64,000 nt of DNA from Paraflavisolibacter caeni (GCF_025628885.1 NZ_JAOTIF010000020.1:62001-126000), one strand, 5' to 3'. Shown: positions 34,460-44,772, counted from the stretch's first letter. A program made the numbers and translations. Notes: generated by a model not told the origin, from the sequence alone.

Positions 34460-35688
34460 ACGTATGCTACTGGTTCAGCTTTTTCGGTGGTTTTCGGATT
34501 TTCCTTGAACAGGATGGCAAAGAGCAGGACTACGATGCCGGCAATGGCAGCCGGAACCATCCAAATACTTTTCCAATTATGGCCATCTGCTGTTCTAAAG
34601 TGCTCAGAAACCTGTCCTGCTACCCAAAATCCTATGAGCATGCCAACGCCATAGGTTGCCAGTGTAATCAGCCCCTGGGCAGCAGATTGAATCCGTTCCC
34701 CGGCCTGCTTGTCTGTGTAGATCTGGCCGGTTACAAAGAAGAAATCGTAGCAAATACCGTGAAGCAATATGCCAAGGTATAGGAATGATAATTCAATTCC
34801 TGTTACATCGCCATAGCTGAATAGTAAATAGCGCACTACCCATGCGATCATACCTATTAAGAGCATCACCTTGATTCCAAAACGGCGGAAGAAAAGTGGC
34901 ATCAGGATCATGAATAAAGTCTCGGAAACCTGTCCCAGCGTCATTTTACCAGCGGCATTTGCCAGGTTGATCTCGTTTAAGTATTTATTGGCTTCCTGGT
35001 AATAAAATGCCAGTGGAATGCAAATCAGCATGGCTGATAGAAAGAAAATTAAAAAGTCCTTTTTCTTTAATAGGCTTAATGCGTCGAGACCAATAATATC
35101 TCCAAAGCTTACCCTTTTTCCTTTGGAAGCAGGAGGCGTATTGGGCAGGAAGAAGCTTAATATGCCTAATAATAATGATGCAACAGCAGCCATGCGGAAA
35201 GTGTTGGCCAGGGCATTGTTCTTTTCCCAATCTGTAGCAAAAGAAATAAACAGTCCCGCTACAATCCAGCCAATGGTGCCCCAGACCCTTAGTGTAGCAA
35301 ATTCTTTTTCCGGGTTGGTCAGTTGCCTGAAGGAAACTGAATTGACCAGGGCCAGCGTTGGCATGTACAAGATCATGTAGGTTAAGATCAAAGGATAAAA
35401 ACTGTCGAAGTCTGTTTGCCTGGAGAGGAAATACATCAAGGCGGCTCCCGCAAAATGTAGTAACCCCAGGATCCTTTGGGCTGCAAAAAAACGGTCAGCA
35501 ATTAATCCTACAATGAAAGGAGCAATGATGGCGCCCAGCGATTGCGTGCCATAGGCCAATCCATTCTGAACATCGGAAGCTTTGAGTGTTTTACTGAGGT
35601 AAGTCCCCATCGTTACAAACCATGAGCCCCAGATAAAAAACTCCAAAAACATCATTGTCGACAGTGAAACTCGTGTGCCTGGTTTCAT
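34456..35688 (-). CDS. MFS transporter, nucleoside:H+ symporter (NupG/XapB)-like
   Basis: A 410-aa inner membrane protein from the ATG at 35688 with about 12 TM segments. The start (LSTMMFLEFFIWGSWFVTMGTYL), the motif GLIADRFFAAQRIL in loop 2-3, and FATLRVWGTIGWIVAG near the middle are typical of the NHS family. Bacteroidota homologues often sit beside Gfo/Idh/MocA genes, as here with a 4-bp overlap, so the natural substrate may be a sugar or sugar derivative rather than a nucleoside. This substrate guess is inference. Confidence 0.88.
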   Translation of the reverse strand: MKPGTRVSLSTMMFLEFFIWGSWFVTMGTYLSKTLKASDVQNGLAYGTQSLGAIIAPFIVGLIADRFFAAQRILGLLHFAGAALMYFLSRQTDFDSFYPLILTYMILYMPTLALVNSVSFRQLTNPEKEFATLRVWGTIGWIVAGLFISFATDWEKNNALANTFRMAAVASLLLGILSFFLPNTPPASKGKRVSFGDIIGLDALSLLKKKDFLIFFLSAMLICIPLAFYYQEANKYLNEINLANAAGKMTLGQVSETLFMILMPLFFRRFGIKVMLLIGMIAWVVRYLLFSYGDVTGIELSFLYLGILLHGICYDFFFVTGQIYTDKQAGERIQSAAQGLITLATYGVGMLIGFWVAGQVSEHFRTADGHNWKSIWMVPAAIAGIVVLLFAILFKENPKTTEKAEPVAYV

Positions 35689-35835
35689 AAGCAAGTAATT
35701 CGTTAAAGTGAATGATTGGGTAAGTAAGATACAAAAGATAATGTGATCTTAAGATATTAGGGTATTGAGTTATTGTAAAAAGTGATTTGAATTCATTTCC
35801 TTTGCCCTTAATAAATTACAACAAACGATTGCAAA

Positions 35836-37395
35836 ATGAATTCATTTTTATATGGCGTGGAGCGATTGGAAATAGGGAAGGTGCTTCAAATCGCTTCGCA
35901 GAAGGTAAGTGGTCAACTAGGTGCGGAGGCGCGGCAGAAGGTAGAAAACTGCTTTCAGCAGGTGCAGCAGATTGTTGCCAATAACCAGACAGTATATGGA
36001 ATCAATACGGGTTTTGGGATCCTGGCCAATACCAAGATATCAGAAGAAGACACCCGTCTGTTGCAGCATAAAATATTGCAAAGTCATAGTGTCGGCGTAG
36101 GGGAAGCTATACCCGTTGAGATTGCCCGCCTGATGTTGATCACCAAAGTGCATTCTTTAGCGCAAGGTTATTCTGGTGTGCAAGTGGCCACGCTTGAGCG
36201 CATCATCTGGCACATAGAAAACAATATTATTCCTGTTGTTCCCGATAAAGGAAGTGTCGGAGCTTCGGGTGACCTGGCTCCGTTAGCTCATCTGTTTTTG
36301 CCTTTAATAGGTTTGGGAGAAGTGTGGGTTGATGGAAAAAGGCAGAAGACCGGGGAAGTGTTGAGTCGCTATGGATTAGCCCCCATTCCCCTGGGGCCCA
36401 AAGAAGGATTAGCTCTTATCAATGGTACCCAATTCATTTTAGCTTATGCCATCAATGGTATACAGCGCTTGCATAACTGCCTTGAAGCAGCGGATATCAT
36501 AGGTGCCATGAGTCTTGAGGCGTTGACCGGTACTAAAGCTCCCTTCGATGAGCGGCTACATGCACTCAGGCCTTTCGGCGGAGTTCAACTGGTTGCGCAA
36601 AGATTGCGGATGTTGCTGCAGCGATCGGAGATCATGCAAAGTCATATTGATTGTGGGCGGGTGCAGGATCCATATTCACTTCGTTGCATGCCGCAGGTGC
36701 ATGGAGCTTCGCGGAATGCGTGGCTGCACCTGAAAGAGCTGACAGAAATAGAACTGAATTCCGTAACAGATAATCCTATTGTTTTTGCCCATGATGATAC
36801 CATCAGCGGTGGCAATTTCCACGGTCAGCCTTTGGCCCTCCCTTTAGATTATGCCTGTTTTGCAGCAGCTGAAGTAGGTAATATTTCAGACAGGAGGTGT
36901 TACCTTTTGCTTGAGGGCAAATGGGGGCTACCTATGTTGCTCATGCGCAATGTTGGATTGAACAGTGGCTTTATGATCCCGCAATACACGACAGCTGCAC
37001 TGGTTACTGAGAATAAAACGCTTTGCTTTCCAGCCAGTGCGGATAGCATTCCGACTTCTTTAGGTCAGGAAGATCATGTCAGCATGGGCAGCATCAGCGG
37101 CCGCAAGCTGAATACCATTTTAAATAACCTTGAATATATTCTTTCCATAGAGTTGCTAACAGCCTGCCAGGCTATTGAGTTCAGAAGGCCTTTCAAGAGC
37201 AGCGAAATCCTGGAATTTGCACATGGCCTTGTCCGTGAGTATGTATCCTTTGCAGAAGAAGACCGTGTTTTTGCCGATGATATCAATCAAATCAAAAACA
37301 TTATTGCTGACCTCTCTTTTGTAGAAAGGGTGAATGGATTTGCTGATTCAAAAGGCTGGTACTTAAACAAGGCGTGGGAGGGCTTCAGGATTTAA
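35836..37395 (+). CDS. hutH: Histidine ammonia-lyase
   Basis: A 519-aa enzyme that converts L-histidine to urocanate and ammonia. The MIO prosthetic group forms from A143-S144-G145 inside GSVGASGDLAPLAHL. Other signatures are YGINTGFG near 54-61, QDPYSLRCMPQVHGA, EINSVTDNP-like ELNSVTDNPIV, and SLGQEDHVSMGS. Length is usual for HutH. Its stop codon overlaps by 4 bp the end of a convergent lipoprotein gene, which separates it from hutU. Together with hutU it forms the first two steps of histidine breakdown; hutI and a formiminoglutamate enzyme are not in the window. Confidence 0.96.
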   Translation: MNSFLYGVERLEIGKVLQIASQKVSGQLGAEARQKVENCFQQVQQIVANNQTVYGINTGFGILANTKISEEDTRLLQHKILQSHSVGVGEAIPVEIARLMLITKVHSLAQGYSGVQVATLERIIWHIENNIIPVVPDKGSVGASGDLAPLAHLFLPLIGLGEVWVDGKRQKTGEVLSRYGLAPIPLGPKEGLALINGTQFILAYAINGIQRLHNCLEAADIIGAMSLEALTGTKAPFDERLHALRPFGGVQLVAQRLRMLLQRSEIMQSHIDCGRVQDPYSLRCMPQVHGASRNAWLHLKELTEIELNSVTDNPIVFAHDDTISGGNFHGQPLALPLDYACFAAAEVGNISDRRCYLLLEGKWGLPMLLMRNVGLNSGFMIPQYTTAALVTENKTLCFPASADSIPTSLGQEDHVSMGSISGRKLNTILNNLEYILSIELLTACQAIEFRRPFKSSEILEFAHGLVREYVSFAEEDRVFADDINQIKNIIADLSFVERVNGFADSKGWYLNKAWEGFRI

Positions 37396-37964
37396 TGTTG
37401 CCCTGCTTTTATCAGCAGGCTGGCAGTTTTGCAAAAGGCTGCATCATGTAAAATGATCTTTGACTGGGCATCATTGCTGAAAGAGATCCGTATCCAGCAA
37501 TTATAGATTTTGCCATCCTGCTTTACCAGTTGAACAGGTAGGAACTTGCTGGTTTGGTTTTTCCATACGCCATCCCAGTAGGCATCAGCTATATTCAAGG
37601 GGATGATCCTTTCCACAATGATGGCAGAACCAATCGCAGTCCAGGTGTATGGGGGCTGGTCGTTGTTTGAGATGATGGCATCATTATTCATCATTGAAGG
37701 TGTTTCTTCTTCCTGCAATAAGATCCTGTTCCTGAAGACTGAGCTGATCCTGAATTGAATATGATCGCCAGTGGAAGTTCCAATGAGCTGGGTACTTGCC
37801 AGGAAATCCATTTCTCCATCTTTATCCAGATCCAATTCTACAGGGTGATTGTAATAAACTGAAGTGTCATTTAAGTTGGTGTACTGGTACTGAACCGGTT
37901 TGTCTTCTTTTTCACAACTTAAAAGCAGGGTAGTCATGGTAAGAGCTAGAATCTGAAGTTTCAT
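37392..37964 (-). CDS. Hypothetical lipoprotein
   Basis: A 190-aa protein with a lipoprotein signal (MKLQILALTMTTLLLSC). The segment VELDLDKDGEMDF resembles an Asp-rich FG-GAP or EF-hand-like calcium loop. The rest is strand-rich with no family that I recognise. It is convergent with hutH, overlapping it by 4 bp, and divergent from hutU. No link with histidine use is evident. Confidence 0.7.
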   Translation of the reverse strand: MKLQILALTMTTLLLSCEKEDKPVQYQYTNLNDTSVYYNHPVELDLDKDGEMDFLASTQLIGTSTGDHIQFRISSVFRNRILLQEEETPSMMNNDAIISNNDQPPYTWTAIGSAIIVERIIPLNIADAYWDGVWKNQTSKFLPVQLVKQDGKIYNCWIRISFSNDAQSKIILHDAAFCKTASLLIKAGQH

Positions 37965-38073
37965 TTTAAATAATTAATGGGTGATTGTGTGCAATGTACA
38001 ATGACATACAACTATAGTCATCCGTTGCATGTTACATAAATTTTTTAAATTCATTATCTAAACATTACTGTTT

Positions 38074-39756
38074 ATGTCTAATGTCAGTTTGCCATCTTAT
38101 GATGTTCAAAAATATCAAACGCCTACTGGTCAGCAATTGACTTGTAAAGGCTGGATACAGGAAGCCGCCATGCGCATGTTGCTCAATAACTTAAATCCGC
38201 AGGTAGCTGAAAAGCCGGAAGAACTAATTGTTTATGGAGGAAGAGGAAAGGCTGCAAGAAATTTTAAAGCGCTGGATGATATATTAGCTGCCCTGAAGAT
38301 CTTAGAAAATGATGAATCATTACTAATCCAGAGCGGCAAGCCGGTCGGCATCATGAAAACACATAAAGATGCACCAAGGGTGTTGATCTCCAACTCGCAG
38401 CTGGTACCCAAATGGGCCGACTGGCAGCATTTTGACGAACTGGAGAAGAAGGGGTTGATGATGTATGGGCAAATGACCGCCGGTAGCTGGATCTATATTG
38501 GTTCGCAAGGAATTGTGCAAGGTACCTATGAGACGTTTGCAGCATTAGCCAATCAACATTTTGGAGGCACGCTAAAAGGTAAGCTTTGTGTAACAGCTGG
38601 CCTGGGTGGCATGGGTGGCGCACAGCCCCTGTCCATTACTATGAATGAAGGTGTTTGCCTGGCAGCAGAAGTAGAACGTTGGCGCATTGAAAAGCGTTTG
38701 GAAACTGCTTATTGCGACGTCATGATCGAAGACATTGACGAAGCGATCGACCGAGCCTTGCAGGCAAAGCAAAAAGGAGAGGCTCTCTCCATCGGTGTTG
38801 TGTGCAATGCCGTTCATTTATTAGAAAGGCTGGTGCAACGGTCGGTTGTCCCGGATGTATTGACCGACCAGACTTCAGCTCATGATCCCCTGGTCGGTTA
38901 CTGGCCGCATGAAATTTCTCATGTATTAGCTAAGACTTTGCGGGAAGAAAACCCTGACCAGTACCTGGAATATGCTTATCATTCCATGTACCGGCATGTA
39001 GAGCTTATGTTGCAATTACAAAAAATGGGAGCGATCACCTTTGATTATGGAAATAATATCCGTGCAAGGGCAAAAGAGATGGGACTGGAGCATGCATTTG
39101 ATTTTCCTGGTTTTGTCCCGGCTTACATACGTCCTCTTTTTTGTGAAGGGAAAGGACCCTTCCGTTGGGTGGCATTGAGTGGAGACCCCCAGGATATTGC
39201 TGTTACGGATGAAGTGATCAGCAGTTTATTTCCCGAAAACCAATCCCTGCAGCGATGGTTACACTTAGCCAAAGAAAAGATCTCCTTCCAGGGATTGCCT
39301 GCCCGTATTTGTTGGCTTGGGCAGGGTGAAAGGGAGAAGGCCGGGTTGGCATTCAACGAACTGGTAAAAACGGGTAAGGTAAAAGCCCCGATCGTTATTG
39401 GACGAGACCACCTGGATACGGGCTCTGTGGCTTCGCCTAACCGCGAAACAGAAGCCATGCTGGATGGCAGTGATGCTGTGGCTGACTGGCCGATCCTTAA
39501 TGCATTGGTGAATACAGCCGGTGGGGCCAGTTGGGTCAGTTTGCATCACGGTGGTGGGGTAGGTATGGGGTACAGCATCCATGCCGGTATGGTGATCGTT
39601 GCAGATGGAACGGATGATGCGGCTGAACGGCTAAGAAGGGTATTAAGAAATGATCCTGGCATGGGAGTGATCCGTCATGCAGATGCCGGCTATGAGGAGG
39701 CAAAGGAAACGGCGAAGATGTTTGGGTTGGATGTTGAAGAGAGGATTCATTCTTGA
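38074..39756 (+). CDS. hutU: Urocanate hydratase
   Basis: A 560-aa cytoplasmic enzyme that adds water to urocanate to give imidazolone propionate, using NAD+ as electrophile. Visible signatures are GRGKAARNF near 50-60, the NAD-binding [13 protein letters not shown] near 171-183, [24 protein letters not shown] and [15 protein letters not shown] near the end. Length is the family norm. It starts 109 bp from the divergent lipoprotein gene and follows hutH in pathway order, though not in the same operon. Confidence 0.96.
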   Translation: MSNVSLPSYDVQKYQTPTGQQLTCKGWIQEAAMRMLLNNLNPQVAEKPEELIVYGGRGKAARNFKALDDILAALKILENDESLLIQSGKPVGIMKTHKDAPRVLISNSQLVPKWADWQHFDELEKKGLMMYGQMTAGSWIYIGSQGIVQGTYETFAALANQHFGGTLKGKLCVTAGLGGMGGAQPLSITMNEGVCLAAEVERWRIEKRLETAYCDVMIEDIDEAIDRALQAKQKGEALSIGVVCNAVHLLERLVQRSVVPDVLTDQTSAHDPLVGYWPHEISHVLAKTLREENPDQYLEYAYHSMYRHVELMLQLQKMGAITFDYGNNIRARAKEMGLEHAFDFPGFVPAYIRPLFCEGKGPFRWVALSGDPQDIAVTDEVISSLFPENQSLQRWLHLAKEKISFQGLPARICWLGQGEREKAGLAFNELVKTGKVKAPIVIGRDHLDTGSVASPNRETEAMLDGSDAVADWPILNALVNTAGGASWVSLHHGGGVGMGYSIHAGMVIVADGTDDAAERLRRVLRNDPGMGVIRHADAGYEEAKETAKMFGLDVEERIHS

Positions 39757-39826
39757 AGGGTGAATGAGGAATGGGGGAATGGTCGGTGACATGATTAAAC
39801 TCATAAAGAAGATGTTTTGCTCTTTT

Positions 39827-39834
39827 TAGCTTTG
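39827..39834 (+). promoter_or_regulatory. -7 promoter element
   Basis: TAGCTTTG matches TAnnTTTG, 19 bases before the ATG of the U32 gene. No clear -33 TTTG is seen. Confidence 0.5.
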
Positions 39835-39853
39835 CGGCATTTTTTGAAAGATT

Positions 39854-41092
39854 ATGAGCAGAAGAGCAGAATTATTGGCCCCTGCGGGGGGCTTTGATTC
39901 CCTGATGGCAGCCATTCAGGGTGGTGCAGATGCGGTATATTTTGGTGTTGAGCAACTGAACATGCGTGCCCGTGCGACCATGAATTTTACAACTGAAGAC
40001 CTGCCAAAGATTGCCGCTATCGCTAATGAGCACAAGATCAAAACTTATTTAACACTTAATACAACTGTATACGACCATGACCTGGCATTGGTAAAGCGTA
40101 TTTTGCAATCAGCAAAAGATGCCGGTATCACTGCCGTTATAGCCTCTGACCAGGCTGTCATAGCATCCGCCAGGAGCATCGACTTCACAGTACATATTTC
40201 TACACAGGTCAATATTACCAATATAGAAACTATAAAGTTCTATGCGCTTTTTGCAGATGTGATGGTATTGTCACGCGAGCTTAGCCTCCGCCAGATGAAA
40301 GCTATTTGCGATGCTATAGAACAGGAACAGATCAAAGGTCCTTCGGGAGCATTGATCAGGATAGAGGTGTTTGCACATGGCGCTTTGTGCATGGCTATTT
40401 CAGGAAAGTGTTACTTAAGCCTACATACCCATAATGCTTCAGCCAACCGTGGTGCCTGTGTGCAAAACTGTCGTCGCCGTTATTCGGTAACAGACCTGGA
40501 AGAGGGGCATGAACTGGAAATTGACAATGAATACATTATGTCTGCGAAAGACTTATGTACCCTGCCTTTCCTGGATCAATTACTCCAAACAGGAGTGCTG
40601 GTGATGAAGATCGAAGGAAGAGGAAAGGGTGCAGATTATGTGAAGACGGTGACGCAGTGTTACCGGGAGGCTATAGATGCTTATTATTCAGGGTGCTTTG
40701 ACCAGGAGCAAGTAGCTTCCTGGATGGAAAGGCTGGAATCTGTTTTCAACAGGGGCTTTTGGAGTGGCTACTACTTGGGGCAGCATTTGGGTGAATGGAC
40801 AGATGCTCCGGGTTCAAAGGCTACTCAAAAAAAGATCTATATCGGTAAAGGCAACCATTACTATCCTAAGATCGGCATTGCAGAATTTGATATAGAAGCT
40901 TATCCTTTACAGGTTGGTGATAAAGTAATGATCACCGGGCCAACAACTGGCGTAGTTGAAACTGTTATAGAATCATTGCATGTGAATGATGGCGGTGCAG
41001 CAGACATTGCCCAGAAAGGAGACAGGTGTGCGTTCCCGTTGCCGGTGCCTGTACGAAACTCGGATAAATTGTATAAAATAGTAAATGTGTAA
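39854..41092 (+). CDS. Peptidase U32-family protein (RlhA/TrhP-type)
   Basis: A 412-aa protein with the U32 core: ELLAPAGGFDSLMAAIQGGADAVYFG, LNMRARATMNF, EVFAHGALCMAISGKCYLS, and the Cys-containing NRGACVQNCRRRY. The conserved Cys residues fit an iron-sulfur cluster. Despite the name, studied bacterial members (RlhA, TrhP) are needed for RNA hydroxylation rather than proteolysis. A ferredoxin gene begins 4 bp after its stop, supporting redox chemistry. Which RNA it modifies cannot be told from sequence alone. Confidence 0.9.
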   Translation: MSRRAELLAPAGGFDSLMAAIQGGADAVYFGVEQLNMRARATMNFTTEDLPKIAAIANEHKIKTYLTLNTTVYDHDLALVKRILQSAKDAGITAVIASDQAVIASARSIDFTVHISTQVNITNIETIKFYALFADVMVLSRELSLRQMKAICDAIEQEQIKGPSGALIRIEVFAHGALCMAISGKCYLSLHTHNASANRGACVQNCRRRYSVTDLEEGHELEIDNEYIMSAKDLCTLPFLDQLLQTGVLVMKIEGRGKGADYVKTVTQCYREAIDAYYSGCFDQEQVASWMERLESVFNRGFWSGYYLGQHLGEWTDAPGSKATQKKIYIGKGNHYYPKIGIAEFDIEAYPLQVGDKVMITGPTTGVVETVIESLHVNDGGAADIAQKGDRCAFPLPVPVRNSDKLYKIVNV

Positions 41093-41095
41093 CGA

Positions 41096-41317
41096 ATGCC
41101 TCTGATCATTCACCAAAGGGAAAAGTGTATTGGTTGCAATTATTGTGTGGAGATTGCCCCGGAGCAATGGCGCATGTCGAAAAAGGATGGGAAAAGTGTT
41201 CTTTTAGGTAGTGTCAATAAGAAAGGATTCTGGTCTCTAAAGATCAGTGATATACAAGCCGAAGCGAATGAAAAAGCAGCCTTGTCGTGTCCTGTTAAAG
41301 TGATACAGGTGCGTTAG
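41096..41317 (+). CDS. Small ferredoxin
   Basis: A 73-aa protein with CIGCNYC near residues 12-18 and a late CPVKVI Cys near 67, giving four Cys for one 4Fe-4S cluster. It begins 4 bp after the U32 gene and is surely co-transcribed, so it probably feeds electrons to that enzyme. Its stop codon interlocks with the stop of the convergent macro-domain gene (41314-41317). Confidence 0.9.
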   Translation: MPLIIHQREKCIGCNYCVEIAPEQWRMSKKDGKSVLLGSVNKKGFWSLKISDIQAEANEKAALSCPVKVIQVR

Positions 41318-41838
41318 TGTACAGCAATCTGTTCTTTTATCAATTGGTAATTTTCTTCATCAAAGCAAACAAAGATCACTTTATCGATACTTGTTTCGAG
41401 TCCCAGGACTTCTGTAACCGTATTTACTGCAATGATGGCTGCTTTATCTTTCGGGAAACCATAAACGCCAGTGCTGATGTTGGGAAAGGCTATTGTTTTG
41501 CAGTTGTTTTCAACAGCGACGCTCAGTGCGTTTTTATAGCAGTTTGCCAGTTTTTCGCTTTCTCCATTATGGCCCCCATGCCATACAGGGCCTACAGTGT
41601 GTATGACAAACTTTGCAGGCAGTCTTCCTCCGGTAGTGATCACAGCTTCCCCGGTTTTGCATCCACCTTGACGTGCGACGATCATTTTGCATTCTTCCAG
41701 TATTTCCGGCCCTCCTGCACGGTGAATGGCGCCATCTACACCACCTCCGCCCATTAGTGATGAATTCGCGGCATTTACAATAGCATCCACGGTTACTTTG
41801 GTAATGTCGCCTTTGATGACTTCAATTTTATTTGCCAT
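41314..41838 (-). CDS. Macro-domain protein, O-acetyl-ADP-ribose deacetylase-like
   Basis: A 174-aa macro domain covering the whole protein. Motifs are [19 protein letters not shown], the [14 protein letters not shown] loop, and [14 protein letters not shown], as in YmdB-type enzymes that remove acetyl from O-acetyl-ADP-ribose or ADP-ribose from proteins. The Asn and Asp of the NAAN/GVDGA active site are present. It starts 3 bp after the serine hydrolase gene, forming a two-gene unit. Confidence 0.93.
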   Translation of the reverse strand: MANKIEVIKGDITKVTVDAIVNAANSSLMGGGGVDGAIHRAGGPEILEECKMIVARQGGCKTGEAVITTGGRLPAKFVIHTVGPVWHGGHNGESEKLANCYKNALSVAVENNCKTIAFPNISTGVYGFPKDKAAIIAVNTVTEVLGLETSIDKVIFVCFDEENYQLIKEQIAVH

Positions 41839-41841
41839 GAT

Positions 41842-42927
41842 TCATATTTTTTTATTATCCAGGTACAACCTGACTACCTGCATTGTTAAGAAAGGACGTA
41901 GTTCTAATTGATTGGTTAAGACAATGGCCGTTAGTTTTCTTCCCGGTAAACGCACAATATCTGAAAGAGCCGGACCTCCGCTATGGCCGGTAGCTTTTTC
42001 ATCTTTGAATTTATCTACAATCCAGCCCACTCCAAATGGAGCAGTTTGTCCATTACGTAGTTGGGCTGCAGTCCACATTTTTTCTGCAAACTCTGGTTGT
42101 AAAAGCGTATTCTTATCTAAAGCGATCGCCCATTTGGCAAGGTCATTAATGGATGAAAAGATGCCACCGGCAGGGTATGTCCATTGGGGGAACATCATCG
42201 AAAAAATGCGCTGCTGATGCCTGGTTGAATCCCATTTATAAACTGTAGCTGCGAAAGGGATGGTGTCATAAGTCCGGTAAATAAAATCCTGCTCCATATT
42301 ATTGAACCGAGTATGCTTCATACCTAACTTATCTAATAATCTTTCAGAAAGGAATTGCTGAAAGGGCATGCCTGATAGTTTTTCAATCAATTGCATCACA
42401 ACAGCATAGTCTCCTCCGGCATATACAGTTTTGGTGCCGGGCGCAAAATCCAGGGGCCGTGCTACTGCCGTATCCAGGGCCTCTTTATCGTTTTTAAAAT
42501 CAATCTTCAGTCCTAACAGGTCGACTATACCTGATTGGTGTGCCAGGAGATCTATTATCCTCAGGTCATCCCAAGAGCCAGGCAGTTCAGGTAAAAACTT
42601 TTTTACTTTATCATCCAGTTGAAGTTTACCTTCCTGCACTAATGTCATAAAAGCCGTAGCGGTAAGGAGTTTGGTAGTAGATGCGAGTTGAAAGGAGGTG
42701 TTGGGCGTATTTTTTATATTATATTCAATGTTAGCTTTTCCGTAGGTTTTTAAGTAAATCACTTTGCCGTTTTCAATAAGTGCCACCGAGAGTGCGGGTA
42801 TCTTGTAGGTAGCTATCTGATGCTGGAGAAAGGTGTCAATTTGATGATATTGTGACTTAATCTCCGTAAATGGAATCAACAAGATGCATATGTTCAAAAA
42901 GAATGATAATGAAAGCGAGTTTCGCAT
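41842..42927 (-). CDS. Secreted serine hydrolase (class C beta-lactamase/PBP-like)
   Basis: A 361-aa protein with a signal peptide (ending IKSQ near residue 25). Active-site motif SxxK is STTK in FQLASTTKLLTATAF; the Tyr motif is YAGGDYAVV (YAG in place of YxN); the third motif is GHSGG. This is the general beta-lactamase-related serine hydrolase family (esterases, D-aminopeptidases, PBPs); antibiotic resistance cannot be inferred. It precedes the macro-domain gene by 3 bp. Confidence 0.88.
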   Translation of the reverse strand: MRNSLSLSFFLNICILLIPFTEIKSQYHQIDTFLQHQIATYKIPALSVALIENGKVIYLKTYGKANIEYNIKNTPNTSFQLASTTKLLTATAFMTLVQEGKLQLDDKVKKFLPELPGSWDDLRIIDLLAHQSGIVDLLGLKIDFKNDKEALDTAVARPLDFAPGTKTVYAGGDYAVVMQLIEKLSGMPFQQFLSERLLDKLGMKHTRFNNMEQDFIYRTYDTIPFAATVYKWDSTRHQQRIFSMMFPQWTYPAGGIFSSINDLAKWAIALDKNTLLQPEFAEKMWTAAQLRNGQTAPFGVGWIVDKFKDEKATGHSGGPALSDIVRLPGRKLTAIVLTNQLELRPFLTMQVVRLYLDNKKI

Positions 42928-43039
42928 AACGTAAAGCTTTATATATTGGCAGCAACGTGATAATGATTAAAAAGGGTGTTTAGCCATTTAGAATCCTAAC
43001 ATCAGTAAGATTCCTAAGTTAGAAAAAGTATATTGCAGT

Positions 43040-43516
43040 ATGACTAAAGATGAAGAAAAATTTTTACATAGGGCCATCGAATTATCACGTCAAGGTATGC
43101 AGAACCATAAGGGTGGTCCATTTGGCTGCGTGATCGTAAAAGATGGTCAAATCATAGGTGAAGGCTGCAATGAAGTGCTCCAGGAAAATGACCCTACGGC
43201 GCATGCTGAGGTTGTTGCGATCAGGAATGCCTGTAAAAATTTGGGTAGTTTTCAACTAACGGATTGTGATGTTTACAGCAGTTGCGAACCTTGTCCCATG
43301 TGCCTTGGTGCGATTTATTGGGCAAGACCCCGCAGGGTCATATTTGCCAACACCAAAGGTGATGCTGCTGCTATAAATTTTGATGACCAATTCATCTATG
43401 ATGAAATAGAAAAAGAATCCATTCAACGGGTCATTCCTTTTATTCATTTTCCACAGCAATCTGCATTGGATGTATTTAGAGATTGGATGGACAAGGAAGA
43501 AAAGTTAGTTTATTAG
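43040..43516 (+). CDS. guaD: Guanine deaminase (CDA-fold nucleoside deaminase)
   Basis: A 158-aa cytidine-deaminase-fold enzyme. The zinc site is H55 and E57 in HAEVVA plus C85 and C88 in EPCPMC. The segment FANTKGDAAAINFDDQFIYDEI after the zinc site is typical of GuaD-type guanine deaminases rather than tRNA adenosine deaminase TadA. It would convert guanine to xanthine. It ends shortly before an MFS transporter gene on the same strand. Confidence 0.88.
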   Translation: MTKDEEKFLHRAIELSRQGMQNHKGGPFGCVIVKDGQIIGEGCNEVLQENDPTAHAEVVAIRNACKNLGSFQLTDCDVYSSCEPCPMCLGAIYWARPRRVIFANTKGDAAAINFDDQFIYDEIEKESIQRVIPFIHFPQQSALDVFRDWMDKEEKLVY

Positions 43517-43572
43517 CGGAAGCGTTCAGTTCATCCTATAAATACAGGGTTTTAACCGTCGAATCAACGGTT

Positions 43573-44754
43573 ATGTTTACTTTTGCGCCCATGTTTTTTG
43601 CAGCTACAGTCGCTCCAAGGCGTGAAAGAGTAATTACCGCGGTTTTCTTTTTCTTATCTGGTCTTGTTGCCGCTACTTGGTCTTCCCGGATCCCAGATGT
43701 GCAACACCATCTTCAATTGAATGATGCCCAGTGGGGAAGGGTATTGTTTACTATTTATGCTGGCTTGATCTGTGGATTGCCCATTTCCAGCTGGTTAGTT
43801 TCCCGTTTTGGATCCCGTACGATCATGGTGACAGGGGGGATTATTTATTCTTTGGTACTTGGTATTCTTGGTATTGCCGATAGTACATGGCAGTTGGTCC
43901 TTGCCTTGTTTTTGTTCGGATTTTCAAGGAATCTCTTTAATATTTCTGTGAACACTTCTGCGGTTGAAGTACAACAGTTGTACAATAAGCCTATTATTTC
44001 CACTTTTCATGGATTGTGGAGCCTGGCCTGCTTTGTTGCTGCAGCTATTGGTTCGATTATGATCGCACAGGATGTTTCAACCTGCATTCATTTCTTCATC
44101 ATCGCTGTCTTTTGTGCCTTGATGAGTTATGCATTTAAAAACAATCAACAGCCTGGTTTGAACGATGCTACAGAAAATCGCCCCCTTTTTGTGAAGCCAG
44201 ATCGATACCTTTTGCTTTTGGGTGCCATTACTTTTTGCAGCATGCTTTGCGAGGGCGCCATGTCGGATTGGACTGTAAGTTATTTTGAAAGGATCGTTGG
44301 TGCAGATAAGAACTCTATTACCGTAGGCTATACTTCATTTATCGTTGCCATGACGATTGGCCGGCTCACGGGAGATAGGGTAGTGGCCAGGTTTGGTGCC
44401 ATCAACGTGATTGCAGCTAATGGGCTTTTAATTGCTGCGGGTCTATTTATAGCTATTCTTTTACCTTATTTTTTTACAGCAGCCCTGGGCTTTTTATTGG
44501 TAGGGTTGGGGACTTCTATTATGGTGCCCCAGGTGTATAGCCTGGCATCGAGATCCAAAAAAATGAAAGCCAGCTATGCCATTGCCTCTGTTACTTTTAT
44601 CGGATATATTGGCTTTTTGATAGGCCCGGTGATGGTAGGTTCTATTTCTGAAGCATTTGGTATGCAATGGTCATTTGCCCTGATTGCTGTACTTTGTATG
44701 AGTATTTGTTTCCTGACTGCCAAGGTGAAAAAGCTTGGCACTAAAAAAGATTAA
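43573..44754 (+). CDS. MFS transporter
   Basis: A 393-aa inner membrane protein with about 12 TM segments. FFFLSGLVAATWSSRIPDVQ near the start and SWLVSRFGSRTIMVTGG in the first half fit the FucP/YbjJ-like MFS branch. The substrate is unknown. The start is uncertain: ATG at 43573 or at 43591. The -7-like box TACTTTTG at 43578-43585 would favour 43591, with a nearly leaderless message, if it is a real promoter; otherwise read-through from guaD would allow 43573. Confidence 0.85.
   Translation: MFTFAPMFFAATVAPRRERVITAVFFFLSGLVAATWSSRIPDVQHHLQLNDAQWGRVLFTIYAGLICGLPISSWLVSRFGSRTIMVTGGIIYSLVLGILGIADSTWQLVLALFLFGFSRNLFNISVNTSAVEVQQLYNKPIISTFHGLWSLACFVAAAIGSIMIAQDVSTCIHFFIIAVFCALMSYAFKNNQQPGLNDATENRPLFVKPDRYLLLLGAITFCSMLCEGAMSDWTVSYFERIVGADKNSITVGYTSFIVAMTIGRLTGDRVVARFGAINVIAANGLLIAAGLFIAILLPYFFTAALGFLLVGLGTSIMVPQVYSLASRSKKMKASYAIASVTFIGYIGFLIGPVMVGSISEAFGMQWSFALIAVLCMSICFLTAKVKKLGTKKD
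43578..43585 (+). promoter_or_regulatory. Possible -7 promoter element
   Basis: TACTTTTG fits TAnnTTTG exactly but overlaps the first codons of the longer MFS reading frame. If used, the transcript would start at about 43590, at the second ATG. Confidence 0.4.
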
Positions 44755-44772
44755 TTCAATAAAAGCTAGGAC

